Source: Pseudorhodoplanes sinuspersici
Lineage (GTDB): Bacteria > Pseudomonadota > Alphaproteobacteria > Rhizobiales > Xanthobacteraceae
DNA: 64,000 nt
Assembly (NCBI RefSeq): GCF_002119765.1
Contig: NZ_CP021112.1
Location: 3,404,501 to 3,468,500, forward strand
Reading direction: 5' to 3'
A program made the translations under genes and the position numbers. The notes beneath the pieces were generated by a model. It worked only from the letters and a program-made list of their open reading frames with translations. It did no database searches and had not been told where the DNA came from. Below, in pieces: positions 16,511 through 25,477 of this stretch. The stretch's first letter is position 1, and every line of letters begins with the position of its first letter.

Positions 16511-17845
16511 TTAGCTGCGCCTATGTTCGCCCTGGTAGATCACTCGTTGAGTCGCCAAGGCTGGCGTCGCCCGCAAGGTGAGCGTCCAGAAAATAATCGT
16601 TGCGAGGCTGATACCCGCGCCGGTGATGCAGACGCCCGTCCACCCTGCATGGGCGTAGACGATCGTCGACGTTGATGAGCCAATCGCACTGCCGATCGAG
16701 TAAAACACCATGTAGGCGGCCGTCAGGCGGTTTTGGGCCTCTGGCCGGACTCGATAGATCATTCCCTGATTGGTGACATGCGCCGCCTGCAGGCCGAAAT
16801 CGATGATGATGACGCCTGCGATCAGCCACAGGATGGAATGATCTAACAGCGAAATCGGCAGCCAGGCGAGCAACATCAGTCCAAGCGCGATCCCTGTGGT
16901 GCGCTGGCCGTGTCCCAGATCGGCCCAGCGTCCTGCCCGAGCCGCTCCGAGCGCGCCCGCTGCCCCCGCGAGGCCGAACAAGCCGACTTCGGTGTGTGAC
17001 AGGAAAAATGGTGGCGTGGTCAGCGGCAGGACAAGCGGCGTTAGCAGCGTCGTGATGTTGGCGAAGATCAGCATGGCGATCACGGCGCGGATGCGCAGGA
17101 CCGGTTCCTCGATCAAGAGCGTTGCGAGCGATCCGATGAGAGCCAAGTAGGACAGGCCCGCATGCGGCTTTTCTTGCCGTGGGAGTGCGCGCCAGAGCAA
17201 TAGTGAAATCACGCCTGTGAGCAGTGCGGAGACGATATAGACCGCGCGCCAGCCTGAGAGATCGGTCAGGGTTCCGGCGGCGCTTCGCGCCAGCAGGATG
17301 CCGAGTACGATTCCGCTGGTAACGATGCCGACAATATGGCCCCGTTCAGACGGGCGGGCGAGGCTGGCAGCGTAAGCGACCAATGCCTGCGTTACGACCG
17401 CCAGGAGTCCAACGGCCGCCATTGAAGCCAGCAACATCGCCGCGGAGGTTGAAAGGCCGACACAGAGCAGCGCCAGAACTGACAGCAACGACTGCGCGAT
17501 GATGAGCTTTCGTCGATCAACGAGATCGCCGAGCGGCACTAGGAAGATAAGGCCTATGCCATAGCCGAGCTGCGTCGCTCCTACGATGAGGCCCGCAACG
17601 GTGCGCGAGAGCCTGAGATCGTCGGCCATCACATCGAGAAGCGGATGAGCGAAATAAGCATTGGCGACCGCAAGGCCGCTTGCCACGGCGAACAGAAAAA
17701 GAGTGGGGCGCGTGAGTGATGACGGGCTCGCGGAAGGGGCGAACGCCGTACCGGTTCCGCTCGCACCTGGGATTTCCTGCCCGATCCGAGCGCGCGCGAC
17801 ATCATTCGCGCCACCCGAAGGCGTCGCGTCTTGCCTGATATTCAT
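16511..17845 (-). CDS. MFS transporter (AraJ/YgaY-like), HxlR-linked
   Basis: Inner-membrane carrier of 444 residues with about 12 helices. The loop motif GDLVDRRK (about residues 108-115) is the MFS signature. An unusual charged, proline-rich N-terminal extension of about 45 residues precedes helix 1. Likely an efflux pump for sugars or drugs. The start at 17845 is used; a start at 17887 would fall inside the operator. It is divergent from an HxlR regulator, and two identical operator repeats sit just upstream, so repression by that regulator is likely. Confidence 0.85.
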   Translation of the reverse strand: MNIRQDATPSGGANDVARARIGQEIPGASGTGTAFAPSASPSSLTRPTLFLFAVASGLAVANAYFAHPLLDVMADDLRLSRTVAGLIVGATQLGYGIGLIFLVPLGDLVDRRKLIIAQSLLSVLALLCVGLSTSAAMLLASMAAVGLLAVVTQALVAYAASLARPSERGHIVGIVTSGIVLGILLARSAAGTLTDLSGWRAVYIVSALLTGVISLLLWRALPRQEKPHAGLSYLALIGSLATLLIEEPVLRIRAVIAMLIFANITTLLTPLVLPLTTPPFFLSHTEVGLFGLAGAAGALGAARAGRWADLGHGQRTTGIALGLMLLAWLPISLLDHSILWLIAGVIIIDFGLQAAHVTNQGMIYRVRPEAQNRLTAAYMVFYSIGSAIGSSTSTIVYAHAGWTGVCITGAGISLATIIFWTLTLRATPALATQRVIYQGEHRRS

Positions 17846-17862
17846 TGCAAATCCCAAGACGG

Positions 17863-17883
17863 TTGGTTTAATTATGCAACCAA
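17863..17883. promoter_or_regulatory. Operator repeat 1 of the MFS/hxlR intergenic region
   Basis: Identical to the second copy at 17900-17920. Each is an interrupted palindrome TTGGTT-N9-AACCAA. It lies 17 bases before the MFS start codon and is a probable site for the HxlR regulator. Confidence 0.7.
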
Positions 17884-17899
17884 TCAATGGCTAGCAGGA

Positions 17900-17920
17900 T
17901 TGGTTTAATTATGCAACCAA
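17900..17920. promoter_or_regulatory. Operator repeat 2 of the MFS/hxlR intergenic region
   Basis: Exact copy of 17863-17883, offset 37 bases, 37 bases before the hxlR start. The spacing is about three and a half helical turns. Confidence 0.7.
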
Positions 17921-17957
17921 ATTTGGCTGCTGCCGAAGGGGCGCGGAGCTAAGCGGA

Positions 17958-18410
17958 ATGGTCGCGCGAAAAAGCCTTAAAGGGGACTACTGTCCCAGTG
18001 CACGTTCCCTGGACGTGATCGGCGACTGGTGGTCGTTGCTCATTGTGCGCGACGCCTTTGATGGGCTGACGCGCTTCAGCGAGTTTCAGAAGAGCCTTGG
18101 CATCGCCAAGAACATTCTCGCTGAGCGCCTGCGGACCCTGGTCGCGAGCGGCATTCTGGAACTCGCGCCCGCCAGTGAAGACGGGGCGCGCATGGAATAT
18201 CGCCTGACACCGATGGGGAAAGATCTGTTCCCAGTGATGGTGGCGCTCAGGCAGTTCGGCGAGCGCCATCTGTTCGCTCCCCAAGAGACACATTCGCTGT
18301 TGGTAGACCGCACGACCGGCCAGTCCGTTCAGCTCGAAGTCCGAACACAGGACGGCCGGCCCATCGGTCCGGACGACGCGGTGATTCTGAAGGTGCGAGA
18401 AGGAGAATGA
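17958..18410 (+). CDS. HxlR family transcriptional regulator
   Basis: 150-residue winged-helix DNA-binding protein. The HxlR core is clear: LDVIGDWWSLLIVRDAFDG, then RFSEFQKSLGIAKNILAERL as recognition region (about residues 40-59), and the wing EYRLTPMGKDL. It has a C-terminal extension of about 40 residues beyond the minimal family length, possibly for effector binding. It is divergent from the MFS gene, with the repeated palindromes between them; it likely controls both. Confidence 0.9.
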   Translation: MVARKSLKGDYCPSARSLDVIGDWWSLLIVRDAFDGLTRFSEFQKSLGIAKNILAERLRTLVASGILELAPASEDGARMEYRLTPMGKDLFPVMVALRQFGERHLFAPQETHSLLVDRTTGQSVQLEVRTQDGRPIGPDDAVILKVREGE

Positions 18411-18438
18411 AGCGGCGGATCGGGCGCCCGTTCCGTGA

Positions 18439-19827
18439 TCAAAGCGCCGGCCAGCGCGTCTGCCATGCGGTGCGCGCTTCATAGTCTCTGGCGAAGGCGA
18501 GCAAGGCTGCGTCCTGCCCGCGGGCGGCACAGAGCTGAAAACCGACCGGCATGTCCTGCGGCCATGATGCGCATGGCAGGCTGATCGCCGGCAGGCCGAG
18601 CGCATTGGCAAACGGCGTGAACACCGCATGGCCGCGCGGGCCGACCGTTTGTCCCGCAATCGTTGTCGGATGCGATTGCGTCGCCGGCCATGGCATCGCC
18701 GCGGTCGCAGGTGTCAGCAACAGATCGCACTCATCGAACAGGCCTTCGACATCGCGGTCGACATGCTTGATGATGTCGAGTGCATTCAGATAATCGGCGG
18801 CGGAATAGGCGCGTCCGTTGCGCGCCATGTCCGCCAGCATCAAATTGATCTTTTCATCAGCATCCTTGTGCTGCGACAGAAGCCAGGCGAGGCCGGTCTG
18901 GCTGATGACCGGCCAGACATCGGCGATCGGCGCGGCGAGATCGAAGCTGTCTGCGCGATCCACGCTGTGTCCCTGGCGCGCAAGCTCGGCCGCAATGTCA
19001 TCGGCGGCCTTTGCGATATCAGCATCGACCGGAGCACCGGAAAATGTCCGCGCGTAGTGGATGCGGAGCGGCGTCTTGGCAAAGCCGGAATCGGATTGCC
19101 TCCAGCTTTTCCCGCCGATCGCATTCATCGCCAGAATGATGTCGCCGACATTGCGGGCGACTGGTCCCGCCACCTCGAAATCGTGCAGGATCGCCGGAAA
19201 TCCGTTCGCGCGCGGGACCGTGCCGCGGGATGGCTTGAAGCCGACAAGGCCGGTGTGCGCGGCCGGACGGCGGATCGAGCCGCCGCCATCGGTGCACAAG
19301 GCAAGGGGGCCGATGCCCGCTGCCACCGCCGCCACGGCGCCGCCGCTCGATCCGCCCGGAGTCAGCGCCGGATTGAAGGGATTGCCGGTCGGACCGAACA
19401 GCGCATTGTCGGTGTAACCGTGCAGCGTGAATTCCGGGACGTTGGTTTTGCCGAGGATCACGGCGCCGGCGGCGCGCAAACGCGCGACCGGCTCTTCGTC
19501 GATCTCGGGAACGAAGTCCGCATAAAGCTTGCTGCCCCAGGTCGCGCGCAGGCCCTTGACGAGAATGTTGTCCTTGACGGTCACCGGCACGCCGTCGAGG
19601 GGTCCGAAGGCTTCTCCAGCCCGCCACCGGTGTGTGCTGGCGTCGGCGGCTTCTCGTGCGCCGGGATGATCGAGCGTGACAACGGCATTGATGCGCGGAT
19701 TGACGTCCTCGCAACGATCGAGAACGGCTTGCAACACGGTATCCGGTGTCGCCATGCCGGCGCGATAAGCGGCGGCCAGTTCGCCTGCCGACAATTGCCA
19801 GAGCTGATGCGTCTCGATGTGTTTCAT
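18439..19827 (-). CDS. Amidase (amidase-signature family)
   Basis: 462-residue hydrolase of the Ser-Ser-Lys amidase family. The catalytic Lys is in VKDNI (about residue 82); GGSSGGAVAAVAAG holds the serine pair, and GGSIRRPAAHTGLVGFKPSRG the oxyanion region. Family members cleave amides, including ureido acids and carboxamides. It starts 47 bases after the last BMP-type permease gene, suggesting it is the final gene of that transport operon and acts on the imported compound. The start at 19827 fits the family; the frame extends to 19887. Confidence 0.88.
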   Translation of the reverse strand: MKHIETHQLWQLSAGELAAAYRAGMATPDTVLQAVLDRCEDVNPRINAVVTLDHPGAREAADASTHRWRAGEAFGPLDGVPVTVKDNILVKGLRATWGSKLYADFVPEIDEEPVARLRAAGAVILGKTNVPEFTLHGYTDNALFGPTGNPFNPALTPGGSSGGAVAAVAAGIGPLALCTDGGGSIRRPAAHTGLVGFKPSRGTVPRANGFPAILHDFEVAGPVARNVGDIILAMNAIGGKSWRQSDSGFAKTPLRIHYARTFSGAPVDADIAKAADDIAAELARQGHSVDRADSFDLAAPIADVWPVISQTGLAWLLSQHKDADEKINLMLADMARNGRAYSAADYLNALDIIKHVDRDVEGLFDECDLLLTPATAAMPWPATQSHPTTIAGQTVGPRGHAVFTPFANALGLPAISLPCASWPQDMPVGFQLCAARGQDAALLAFARDYEARTAWQTRWPAL

Positions 19828-19873
19828 GCGCGGGAAATCGCTGCGATGCGCATTGGTGTCAGCGCACTCCGTT

Positions 19874-20803
19874 TCAGTGCCGGGCAAACGGTGTGCCGAT
19901 GGCCGCCGGCATGCGCGCCGACCGGCCGATACCGGCGAGCAGGGCCAGGGCCACGATATAGGGAATCATCTGGATCACATAGGATGAGACCGGCAGGCCC
20001 CAGCCATGCACGCGCAGTTCGAGCGCGGCGACCGCGCCGAACAACAGGCAGCCGAACAGCGCACCGAACGGCGTCCAGCGTCCGACAATGATGGCCGCAA
20101 GTGCAATGAAGCCGCGGCCGTTGGTCATGCCGTCGGTGAAGGTGCCGACTTCCTGCAGCGACAGCACCGCGCCGCCAAGTCCCGCGAAAGCACCGCCGAC
20201 GATGATTGCCATCATGCGCACCAGCACCGGATTGGTGCCAACCGCATAGGCGGCGTCCGGGTTTTCGCCAACCGCGCGCAGCATCAAGCCGCTGCGGGTT
20301 TTTGCGAGATAGACATAGACACCAATGGTCAGTCCGAGCGCGAGATAGACAAGGGCCGGCTGCCGGAACAGGACCGGTCCGAGCACGGGAATGTCGGAGA
20401 GAAAGGGCACCGGCCAGGGACCAAGTGTTTGCAGGCGGATCACCGGCGCACGTCCACCAAACAGGCCGCGCAGCAGGAAGCTGGTCAGCCCGAGCGCGAG
20501 AATATTGACGGCAAGGCCCGTCACCATCTGGTCGGCGCGGAATTTCGTGGTCGCAATCGCAACGACAACAGCGAGCGTTGCGCCGCTGAGCGCAGCGACG
20601 AGCAGACCGAGCGAGGGGCTCGCGGTGGTCAGCACCGCAATGGCGCCGCCGAAGGCGCCAGCCAGCATCATCCCCTCGATGCCGACCGCGAACGTTCCGG
20701 CGCGTTCGGAAATCAGGCCGCCCAGGGCGCAGAACAGAAGCGGCGTGGCGATGCGCACGGTCGCTGCGAAAATATCGATCAGGCCGGCGGCATCCATGCT
20801 CAC
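19874..20803 (-). CDS. ABC transporter permease, BMP/nucleoside type (second subunit)
   Basis: 309-residue inner-membrane permease with about 8-9 helices, in the BPD_transp_2 family. It contains LGGLISERAGTFAVGIEGMMLAGAF, here cited by its GIEGMML core (about residues 42-48), typical of simple-sugar and nucleoside importers. Its start overlaps the previous permease by four bases, indicating coupled translation. Confidence 0.88.
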   Translation of the reverse strand: MSMDAAGLIDIFAATVRIATPLLFCALGGLISERAGTFAVGIEGMMLAGAFGGAIAVLTTASPSLGLLVAALSGATLAVVVAIATTKFRADQMVTGLAVNILALGLTSFLLRGLFGGRAPVIRLQTLGPWPVPFLSDIPVLGPVLFRQPALVYLALGLTIGVYVYLAKTRSGLMLRAVGENPDAAYAVGTNPVLVRMMAIIVGGAFAGLGGAVLSLQEVGTFTDGMTNGRGFIALAAIIVGRWTPFGALFGCLLFGAVAALELRVHGWGLPVSSYVIQMIPYIVALALLAGIGRSARMPAAIGTPFARH

Positions 20804-21903
20804 ACCTTCTGTTGCCGTGCGCCGATGCCGATGGCGCAGAGAACGAACACCATGGTCAGGCCCTGGATGACGAAGACAAGCGACGAGGGCACACCGACTT
20901 CGCGCTGCATGGCCAGCGCACCGGCCTCCAGAAAGCCAAAGAACAATCCGGCCGGCAGCACCGCGATCGGATTGACCGAGGCGATCAGTGCGACGGCGAC
21001 GGCGTTAAAGCCGAAGCCCGCGGAGAAGCCCTCGATCAGCCGGTAGTGCACGCCGAGCACTTCGATGCCGCCGGCGAATCCTGCCAAGGCTCCGGCAATC
21101 GCCATCACACCGAAGACACAGCGCGGCGTCGAGAGGCCGACATAGTTGGCGGCTTGCGGACTCGCGCCGAGGACGCGCAAGCGGAAGCCGAAGGTCGTGC
21201 GCCAGAGCAGGATGTGGCCGGCAACAACCGCGACGATGGCAAAGAGGATGCCGATATGGAGGTCGGTTCCGGGCAGCAATTTCGGAAGCCAGGCTGCGCG
21301 TTCGAACAGCGGCGACTGCGGAAAGCCGGCACCCGGTTCACCCATGTCGCCATGCAGCGCCTCGCTGACCAGGAGCACGCCGACAAAATTCAGGAGCAAG
21401 GTGCAAAGGACTTCGTGTACGCCGCGTTTGAGGCGGATGATGGCAGCGAGCGCGGACCAGGCCGCGCCGCAGATCGCTCCTGCGGCAAGCGCAAACGTAA
21501 TCAGCAGAAATGGCGGCAGCGACAGGAAATTGAGCGCGACGTAGGTCGCAGCGATTCCGCCGACTGCGATCTGACCCTCCGCGCCGATATTGATGATCTT
21601 GGCACGGAAGCACAGAGCGACACCGACGCCAGCGAGAATGTAAGGCGTGCTCTTGTTGAGTGCGAAGGCGAGGCGCCCGGTGGTGCCGACCGCGCCCTTG
21701 ATCAGCGCCCAATAGGCATAAAACGGATTCTTGCCGGCAAGCAGGATCAACAGGCCGGTGACGGCAAGCGCGAGGCCAATCGCGGCACAGGCCAGCAGAA
21801 ATGTACGCAGGCCGCCGCTCGATGCCAGCGTGGCCATTGCGCGTTCGAGGAAGCCGGGCGTTTTGTCCCGCACGCCTTCTGTCTCGCTGGCGGCCATGGT
21901 CAT
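20800..21903 (-). CDS. ABC transporter permease, BMP/nucleoside type (first subunit)
   Basis: 367-residue permease of the BPD_transp_2 family with the INIGAEGQIAVGG motif (about residues 105-117), typical of the larger permease in nucleoside-type ABC importers. It overlaps the ATPase gene upstream and the second permease downstream by four bases each. Confidence 0.88.
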   Translation of the reverse strand: MTMAASETEGVRDKTPGFLERAMATLASSGGLRTFLLACAAIGLALAVTGLLILLAGKNPFYAYWALIKGAVGTTGRLAFALNKSTPYILAGVGVALCFRAKIINIGAEGQIAVGGIAATYVALNFLSLPPFLLITFALAAGAICGAAWSALAAIIRLKRGVHEVLCTLLLNFVGVLLVSEALHGDMGEPGAGFPQSPLFERAAWLPKLLPGTDLHIGILFAIVAVVAGHILLWRTTFGFRLRVLGASPQAANYVGLSTPRCVFGVMAIAGALAGFAGGIEVLGVHYRLIEGFSAGFGFNAVAVALIASVNPIAVLPAGLFFGFLEAGALAMQREVGVPSSLVFVIQGLTMVFVLCAIGIGARQQKV

Positions 21904-23483
21904 GCCGCCCGGCTGCCGGTCTGCGCCATCGCGCCGGCGCCGGCCATCATCAGGCCGATTTCGGTGATGTCGGCGTCTTCACGCGGCACCGGCTGCGACA
22001 GCCGTCCGCCATACATCACGGCGATGCGGTCACCCAGCATCAGAACCTCATCGAGAGACGAAGACAGATAGAGGATGGCGCCGCCGGCATCGCGCAACGC
22101 GATGAGCTGATCGACGACAAAGCGCGTGGCGCCGGGATCAAGCCCCCATGTCGGCTGGAAGGCCATCAGCACTTTGGGCTTGCGGCCGATCTCGCGCGCC
22201 ACCACGATCTTCTGCTGGTTGCCGCCGGACAAGGTGCGGGCCGGTGCATCCGGTCCTGCGGCGCGGATGCCGAAATGGCGCATGCGTTCGGCGGCGTGAT
22301 CTTCGAAAGCGCGCCGGCGCAGCCAGCCGCGCCGGGAGAAGGGCGCACGATCAAACTCGCGCAAGGCCAGATTGTCGGCGACACTCATCGCCGGCACGAG
22401 TGACGTGGTCGCGCGGTCGACAGGAATATAGGACAGGCCGGCTGCCAGCCGCTCGGCAACGGGCAGGCGTGTGATGTCGAGGCCTGCGAGATCGATGCCG
22501 CCTCCGGTGGCGTCACGCAATCCCGCCAGCACGTCGACAAGATCCGATTGTCCATTGCCATCAACGCCGGCGACCGCGAGGATTTCGCCCGCATGCAGAG
22601 AGAATGAAATATCGCGCAGCCGCTCGATGCCGGCGTCGTCGCGGCGGCACAGTTTCACGACATGCAGCACCGCCGCGCCCGGCGCATGTCCGGCTTTTTC
22701 AACTGTCGTGGTGACGTCGCGCCCGACCATCATCTGCGCGATATCCGCTTTGGTGGCGCCCGAAGCGGTGCAGCGTCCGGTCACTTCGCCGTCGCGCAGG
22801 ACCACGATGTCGTCGCAGATCTCCAGCACTTCATCGAGTTTGTGCGAGATGAAGATGACGCCGCGGCCCTGCTCGCGCAGACGGCGCATCACATCGAGCA
22901 GTCCGCGGATTTCCGGCGGGCTGAGGTTGGACGTCGGTTCGTCCAGAATGAGAAGCTCGGCGCCACGCAGGATCACCTTCACGATTTCGACGCGCTGCCG
23001 CTGGCCATGCGGCAGGTCGCCGACGATTGCGTCGGGATCAAGATCGAGGCCATAAGTGCGGCTGGTGGTGCGGATCAGCTCGGCAATTTCGATCGGGCGA
23101 AGCCAATGACCGGCGCGGTCCCAGCCCAGCATGACATTCTCGGTCACCGTCATGGCATCGACCAGCGTGAAATGCTGGTGGATCATGCCAAGGCCTGCCG
23201 CAATCGCCGTGCGTGGATTATGCGCAATGAGCGGCTTGCCCTTGAAGGTGATGGTTCCGGCATCGACTGCGACAATGCCGAACAGCACTTTCATCAGCGT
23301 GCTTTTGCCGGAGCCATTCTCGCCGAGAAGGCCGACGATCCGGCCAGCCGCGACATCGAGATCGATGTTGCGATTGGCGCGGACCGTACCATAGGTTTTG
23401 CAGATGCCGCGCATCTCCAGCATGGCAATGCCGTCCCGGCTGACAGGCAGATCGTGAAGGTCAGGTGCCGCCACGTGCATCAT
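21900..23483 (-). CDS. ABC transporter ATP-binding protein with two nucleotide-binding domains
   Basis: 527-residue cytoplasmic ATPase made of two fused ABC domains, as in sugar and nucleoside importers (MglA/NupA type). Domain 1 has Walker A GENGSGKST (about residues 55-63) and Walker [12 protein letters not shown], but its signature reads LPHGQRQRVEI. Domain 2 has an off-consensus Walker A (GVDGNGQSD), signature LSGGNQQKIVV and a degenerate Walker B (VLMAFQPTWGLD). Such asymmetry is normal here. The first 20 residues overlap the 3' end of the binding-protein gene; an ATG at 23423 is an alternative start. Confidence 0.9.
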   Translation of the reverse strand: MMHVAAPDLHDLPVSRDGIAMLEMRGICKTYGTVRANRNIDLDVAAGRIVGLLGENGSGKSTLMKVLFGIVAVDAGTITFKGKPLIAHNPRTAIAAGLGMIHQHFTLVDAMTVTENVMLGWDRAGHWLRPIEIAELIRTTSRTYGLDLDPDAIVGDLPHGQRQRVEIVKVILRGAELLILDEPTSNLSPPEIRGLLDVMRRLREQGRGVIFISHKLDEVLEICDDIVVLRDGEVTGRCTASGATKADIAQMMVGRDVTTTVEKAGHAPGAAVLHVVKLCRRDDAGIERLRDISFSLHAGEILAVAGVDGNGQSDLVDVLAGLRDATGGGIDLAGLDITRLPVAERLAAGLSYIPVDRATTSLVPAMSVADNLALREFDRAPFSRRGWLRRRAFEDHAAERMRHFGIRAAGPDAPARTLSGGNQQKIVVAREIGRKPKVLMAFQPTWGLDPGATRFVVDQLIALRDAGGAILYLSSSLDEVLMLGDRIAVMYGGRLSQPVPREDADITEIGLMMAGAGAMAQTGSRAA

Positions 23484-24489
23484 CGCGCGTGACCGAGACC
23501 TTCAGCTCACCCGAAGCGAATTGCTTTTTCAGGGCTTCGATCTCGGCGATCACGGTGTCCGGGACTTTGGCATTATAGGCCTTCTCCGCGCTGACGCGCA
23601 GGTCCGCGCCGGTCGAGCCCGGCGTGTTGAAGCCAAAAAGCATGTATTTGCCGCCGACCTTGTCTTTCTTGTTGGCTTCGGCCGCGGCGGAATACATGTC
23701 GGACCATTTCTCGACGATGTTGGTCAGCACGTTGTCAGGCGCAATCGCAGTGTGACCGAAAGAGCGGCCGCTCACATAGACGCCCTTTTCCTTTGCCGCC
23801 TGGATCAGGCCGGCCTGCCCGGCATTGAGCTTGCCGAAGATGAAGTCGGCACCGCCCGCGATCAGCGACAGCGCAGCTTCCTTGGCTTCAGCGGCGTCTT
23901 CCATCCCTTTGATGTAGACGACCTTCACCTCGATGTTGGGGTTCACGCTTTTGGCGCCCTTGCGGAAGCCGCCAACCTGCGCAACGACATTCGGCAAGCC
24001 TTCAAGGCTGTTCACCGACGCAATCTTGCCGGTCTTGCTCATGCGGGCGGCGAGCACACCCATGAGATAGCCGAACTGTGCATTGTCGTAGTCGATGGAG
24101 GTGACGTTGTCGCCGGCGCCGGCCGAACCCGAACCGACGATGAACAGTGTCTTTGGAAAATCCGGTCCGACACGTTGTGCCGCCGAGAGGAAACGGCCTG
24201 TATGGCCGACGACGACCTTGTAATCCTGCCGCGCATAGTCGCGCAAAGCCTCCACCATGTCGGCAGCCTGCACGTTCTCGGTGTAGCCGATCTGCCAGCC
24301 GAGGGACTTGAGCTTCTCGGCGCCGGCATAGCCCTGCGCGTTCCAGCTTTGGTCATTGATGCTGCCGGGGAAGAGGAACGCGGCTTTTTCCTGGGCGAAA
24401 GCGGGACCAGCGAATACGGCACCAGCCAGTGCCGCCGTTCCAAGCAGCTTCATCCAGCGCGATATCGCTTTTGGTGTGATCTTGACCAT
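23461..24489 (-). CDS. BMP family ABC transporter substrate-binding protein
   Basis: 342-residue periplasmic binding protein of the basic membrane protein family, whose members bind nucleosides and related heterocycles. The signal peptide ends AGPAFAQ (about residue 33). The motif FLFPGSINDQSWNAQGYAGA and the DYDNAQFGYLMGVLA segment are typical. AGGAGG precedes the ATG at 24489, which is used over the open frame to 24630. It is the first gene of the importer, 171 bases after the IclR gene on the same strand. Confidence 0.9.
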   Translation of the reverse strand: MVKITPKAISRWMKLLGTAALAGAVFAGPAFAQEKAAFLFPGSINDQSWNAQGYAGAEKLKSLGWQIGYTENVQAADMVEALRDYARQDYKVVVGHTGRFLSAAQRVGPDFPKTLFIVGSGSAGAGDNVTSIDYDNAQFGYLMGVLAARMSKTGKIASVNSLEGLPNVVAQVGGFRKGAKSVNPNIEVKVVYIKGMEDAAEAKEAALSLIAGGADFIFGKLNAGQAGLIQAAKEKGVYVSGRSFGHTAIAPDNVLTNIVEKWSDMYSAAAEANKKDKVGGKYMLFGFNTPGSTGADLRVSAEKAYNAKVPDTVIAEIEALKKQFASGELKVSVTRDDARGGT

Positions 24490-24660
24490 GACAACCTCCT
24501 GAACCTTGGACTCCGGCGCGATGGCACGCGCGGCGGCAGTCAGGAGGGGAGATGCAAGATTCGTATCCAGTCCGGCCGGACGGGACCGCGTTTCCATCTG
24601 GTGGGATGGCGGCTGGAAAAAGCCCTGCATGTCATGGCTGACATTGGCTTGTATCGGCGA

Positions 24661-25467
24661 TCAGGCGGAGAAGCCGCCCCAGAGCGCGGTGAGCTCACCG
24701 GCGGCTGCCTTGATCATCGCTCCATTGGCGGCAACCTGCCTCTTTTTCAGGCGATCAGCCGGTGCCGCCATCGACACCGCAGCAACCGGCCGACGATATT
24801 CATCAAAAACCGGCGCAGCGATGCATCGCAGACCGATCGTGTTTTCTTCGTCATCGACCGCGAAGCCGTTTTTGCAGGCGGTTTCAAGCTCCCGGCGAAA
24901 CGCGCGCTCATTGACGATGGTATTCGGTGTCAGCGGCACAAGCTTGTGCGGAGAGATGGCATTCTGCAGCTCCCGCTCAGGCAGCACCGCCAGCAGCGTC
25001 TTGCCGATGCTGGAGCAATGCAGCGGGATGGCGGGCGCGCTGGCCGGAACGTAACTCTTGCGGGCGCGGGGATCGACGCGCTGAAGAAACACCACTTGGC
25101 CGTTGTCGATGACACCAAGATTGATCATCTCCCCGCAGGCCGCGCTGAAGCGTTGCAGGATCGGGCGGGCGAGCGCCACCATATCGCGGGAGCCGGCGTA
25201 ATTCGCGCCGACAGTGAGTGCTGCGCGGCCAATGAGCCAGCGGCCACGTGTCCGGTCGAAGCGAACGAAGCCCCGTTGCTGCAACGTTGTCAGCAGCCGA
25301 TGGGTGGTCGAGGCCGGCAGCGTGGTTTGCCGTGCGAGATCAACAAGACTCAGTCCAGACGGCTGCGCTGAAATTGTTTCCAGCAGATCGAGTGCACGAT
25401 CGACCGAGCGGATGAGGCCGTTATGGTCATCCCGCCGATCGTGCCCGTCTTCGCCGGTGCGGCCCAT
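24661..25467 (-). CDS. IclR family transcriptional regulator
   Basis: 268-residue regulator: N-terminal winged helix (SVDRALDLLETI, then LARQTTLPASTTHRLLTTLQ as the helix-turn-helix, about residues 17-60) and a C-terminal effector domain with SIGKTLLAVLPE and GLRCIAAPVFDE. It starts 10 bases after the ABC permease stop and precedes the BMP importer, so it may control the importer and amidase. The ATG at 25467 is used because the family fold begins there. Confidence 0.9.
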   Translation of the reverse strand: MGRTGEDGHDRRDDHNGLIRSVDRALDLLETISAQPSGLSLVDLARQTTLPASTTHRLLTTLQQRGFVRFDRTRGRWLIGRAALTVGANYAGSRDMVALARPILQRFSAACGEMINLGVIDNGQVVFLQRVDPRARKSYVPASAPAIPLHCSSIGKTLLAVLPERELQNAISPHKLVPLTPNTIVNERAFRRELETACKNGFAVDDEENTIGLRCIAAPVFDEYRRPVAAVSMAAPADRLKKRQVAANGAMIKAAAGELTALWGGFSA

Positions 25468-25477
25468 GCCGGTTGTC

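Noticed and set aside
18628-20091. Long plus-strand frame opposite the amidase gene
   Set aside because: Shadow of a GC-rich gene; its translation has no family signal and is arginine-rich, while the minus strand has clear amidase motifs.
22166-23483. Second ATPase domain as a pseudogene because Walker motifs are off-consensus
   Set aside because: This asymmetry is normal for double-domain sugar/nucleoside importers and the frame is intact.
20812-25371. Several long plus-strand frames (20812-22071, 22662-23492, 23521-25371)
   Set aside because: Antisense shadows of the ABC transporter and IclR genes with low-complexity His/Arg/Gln content and no recognisable domains.
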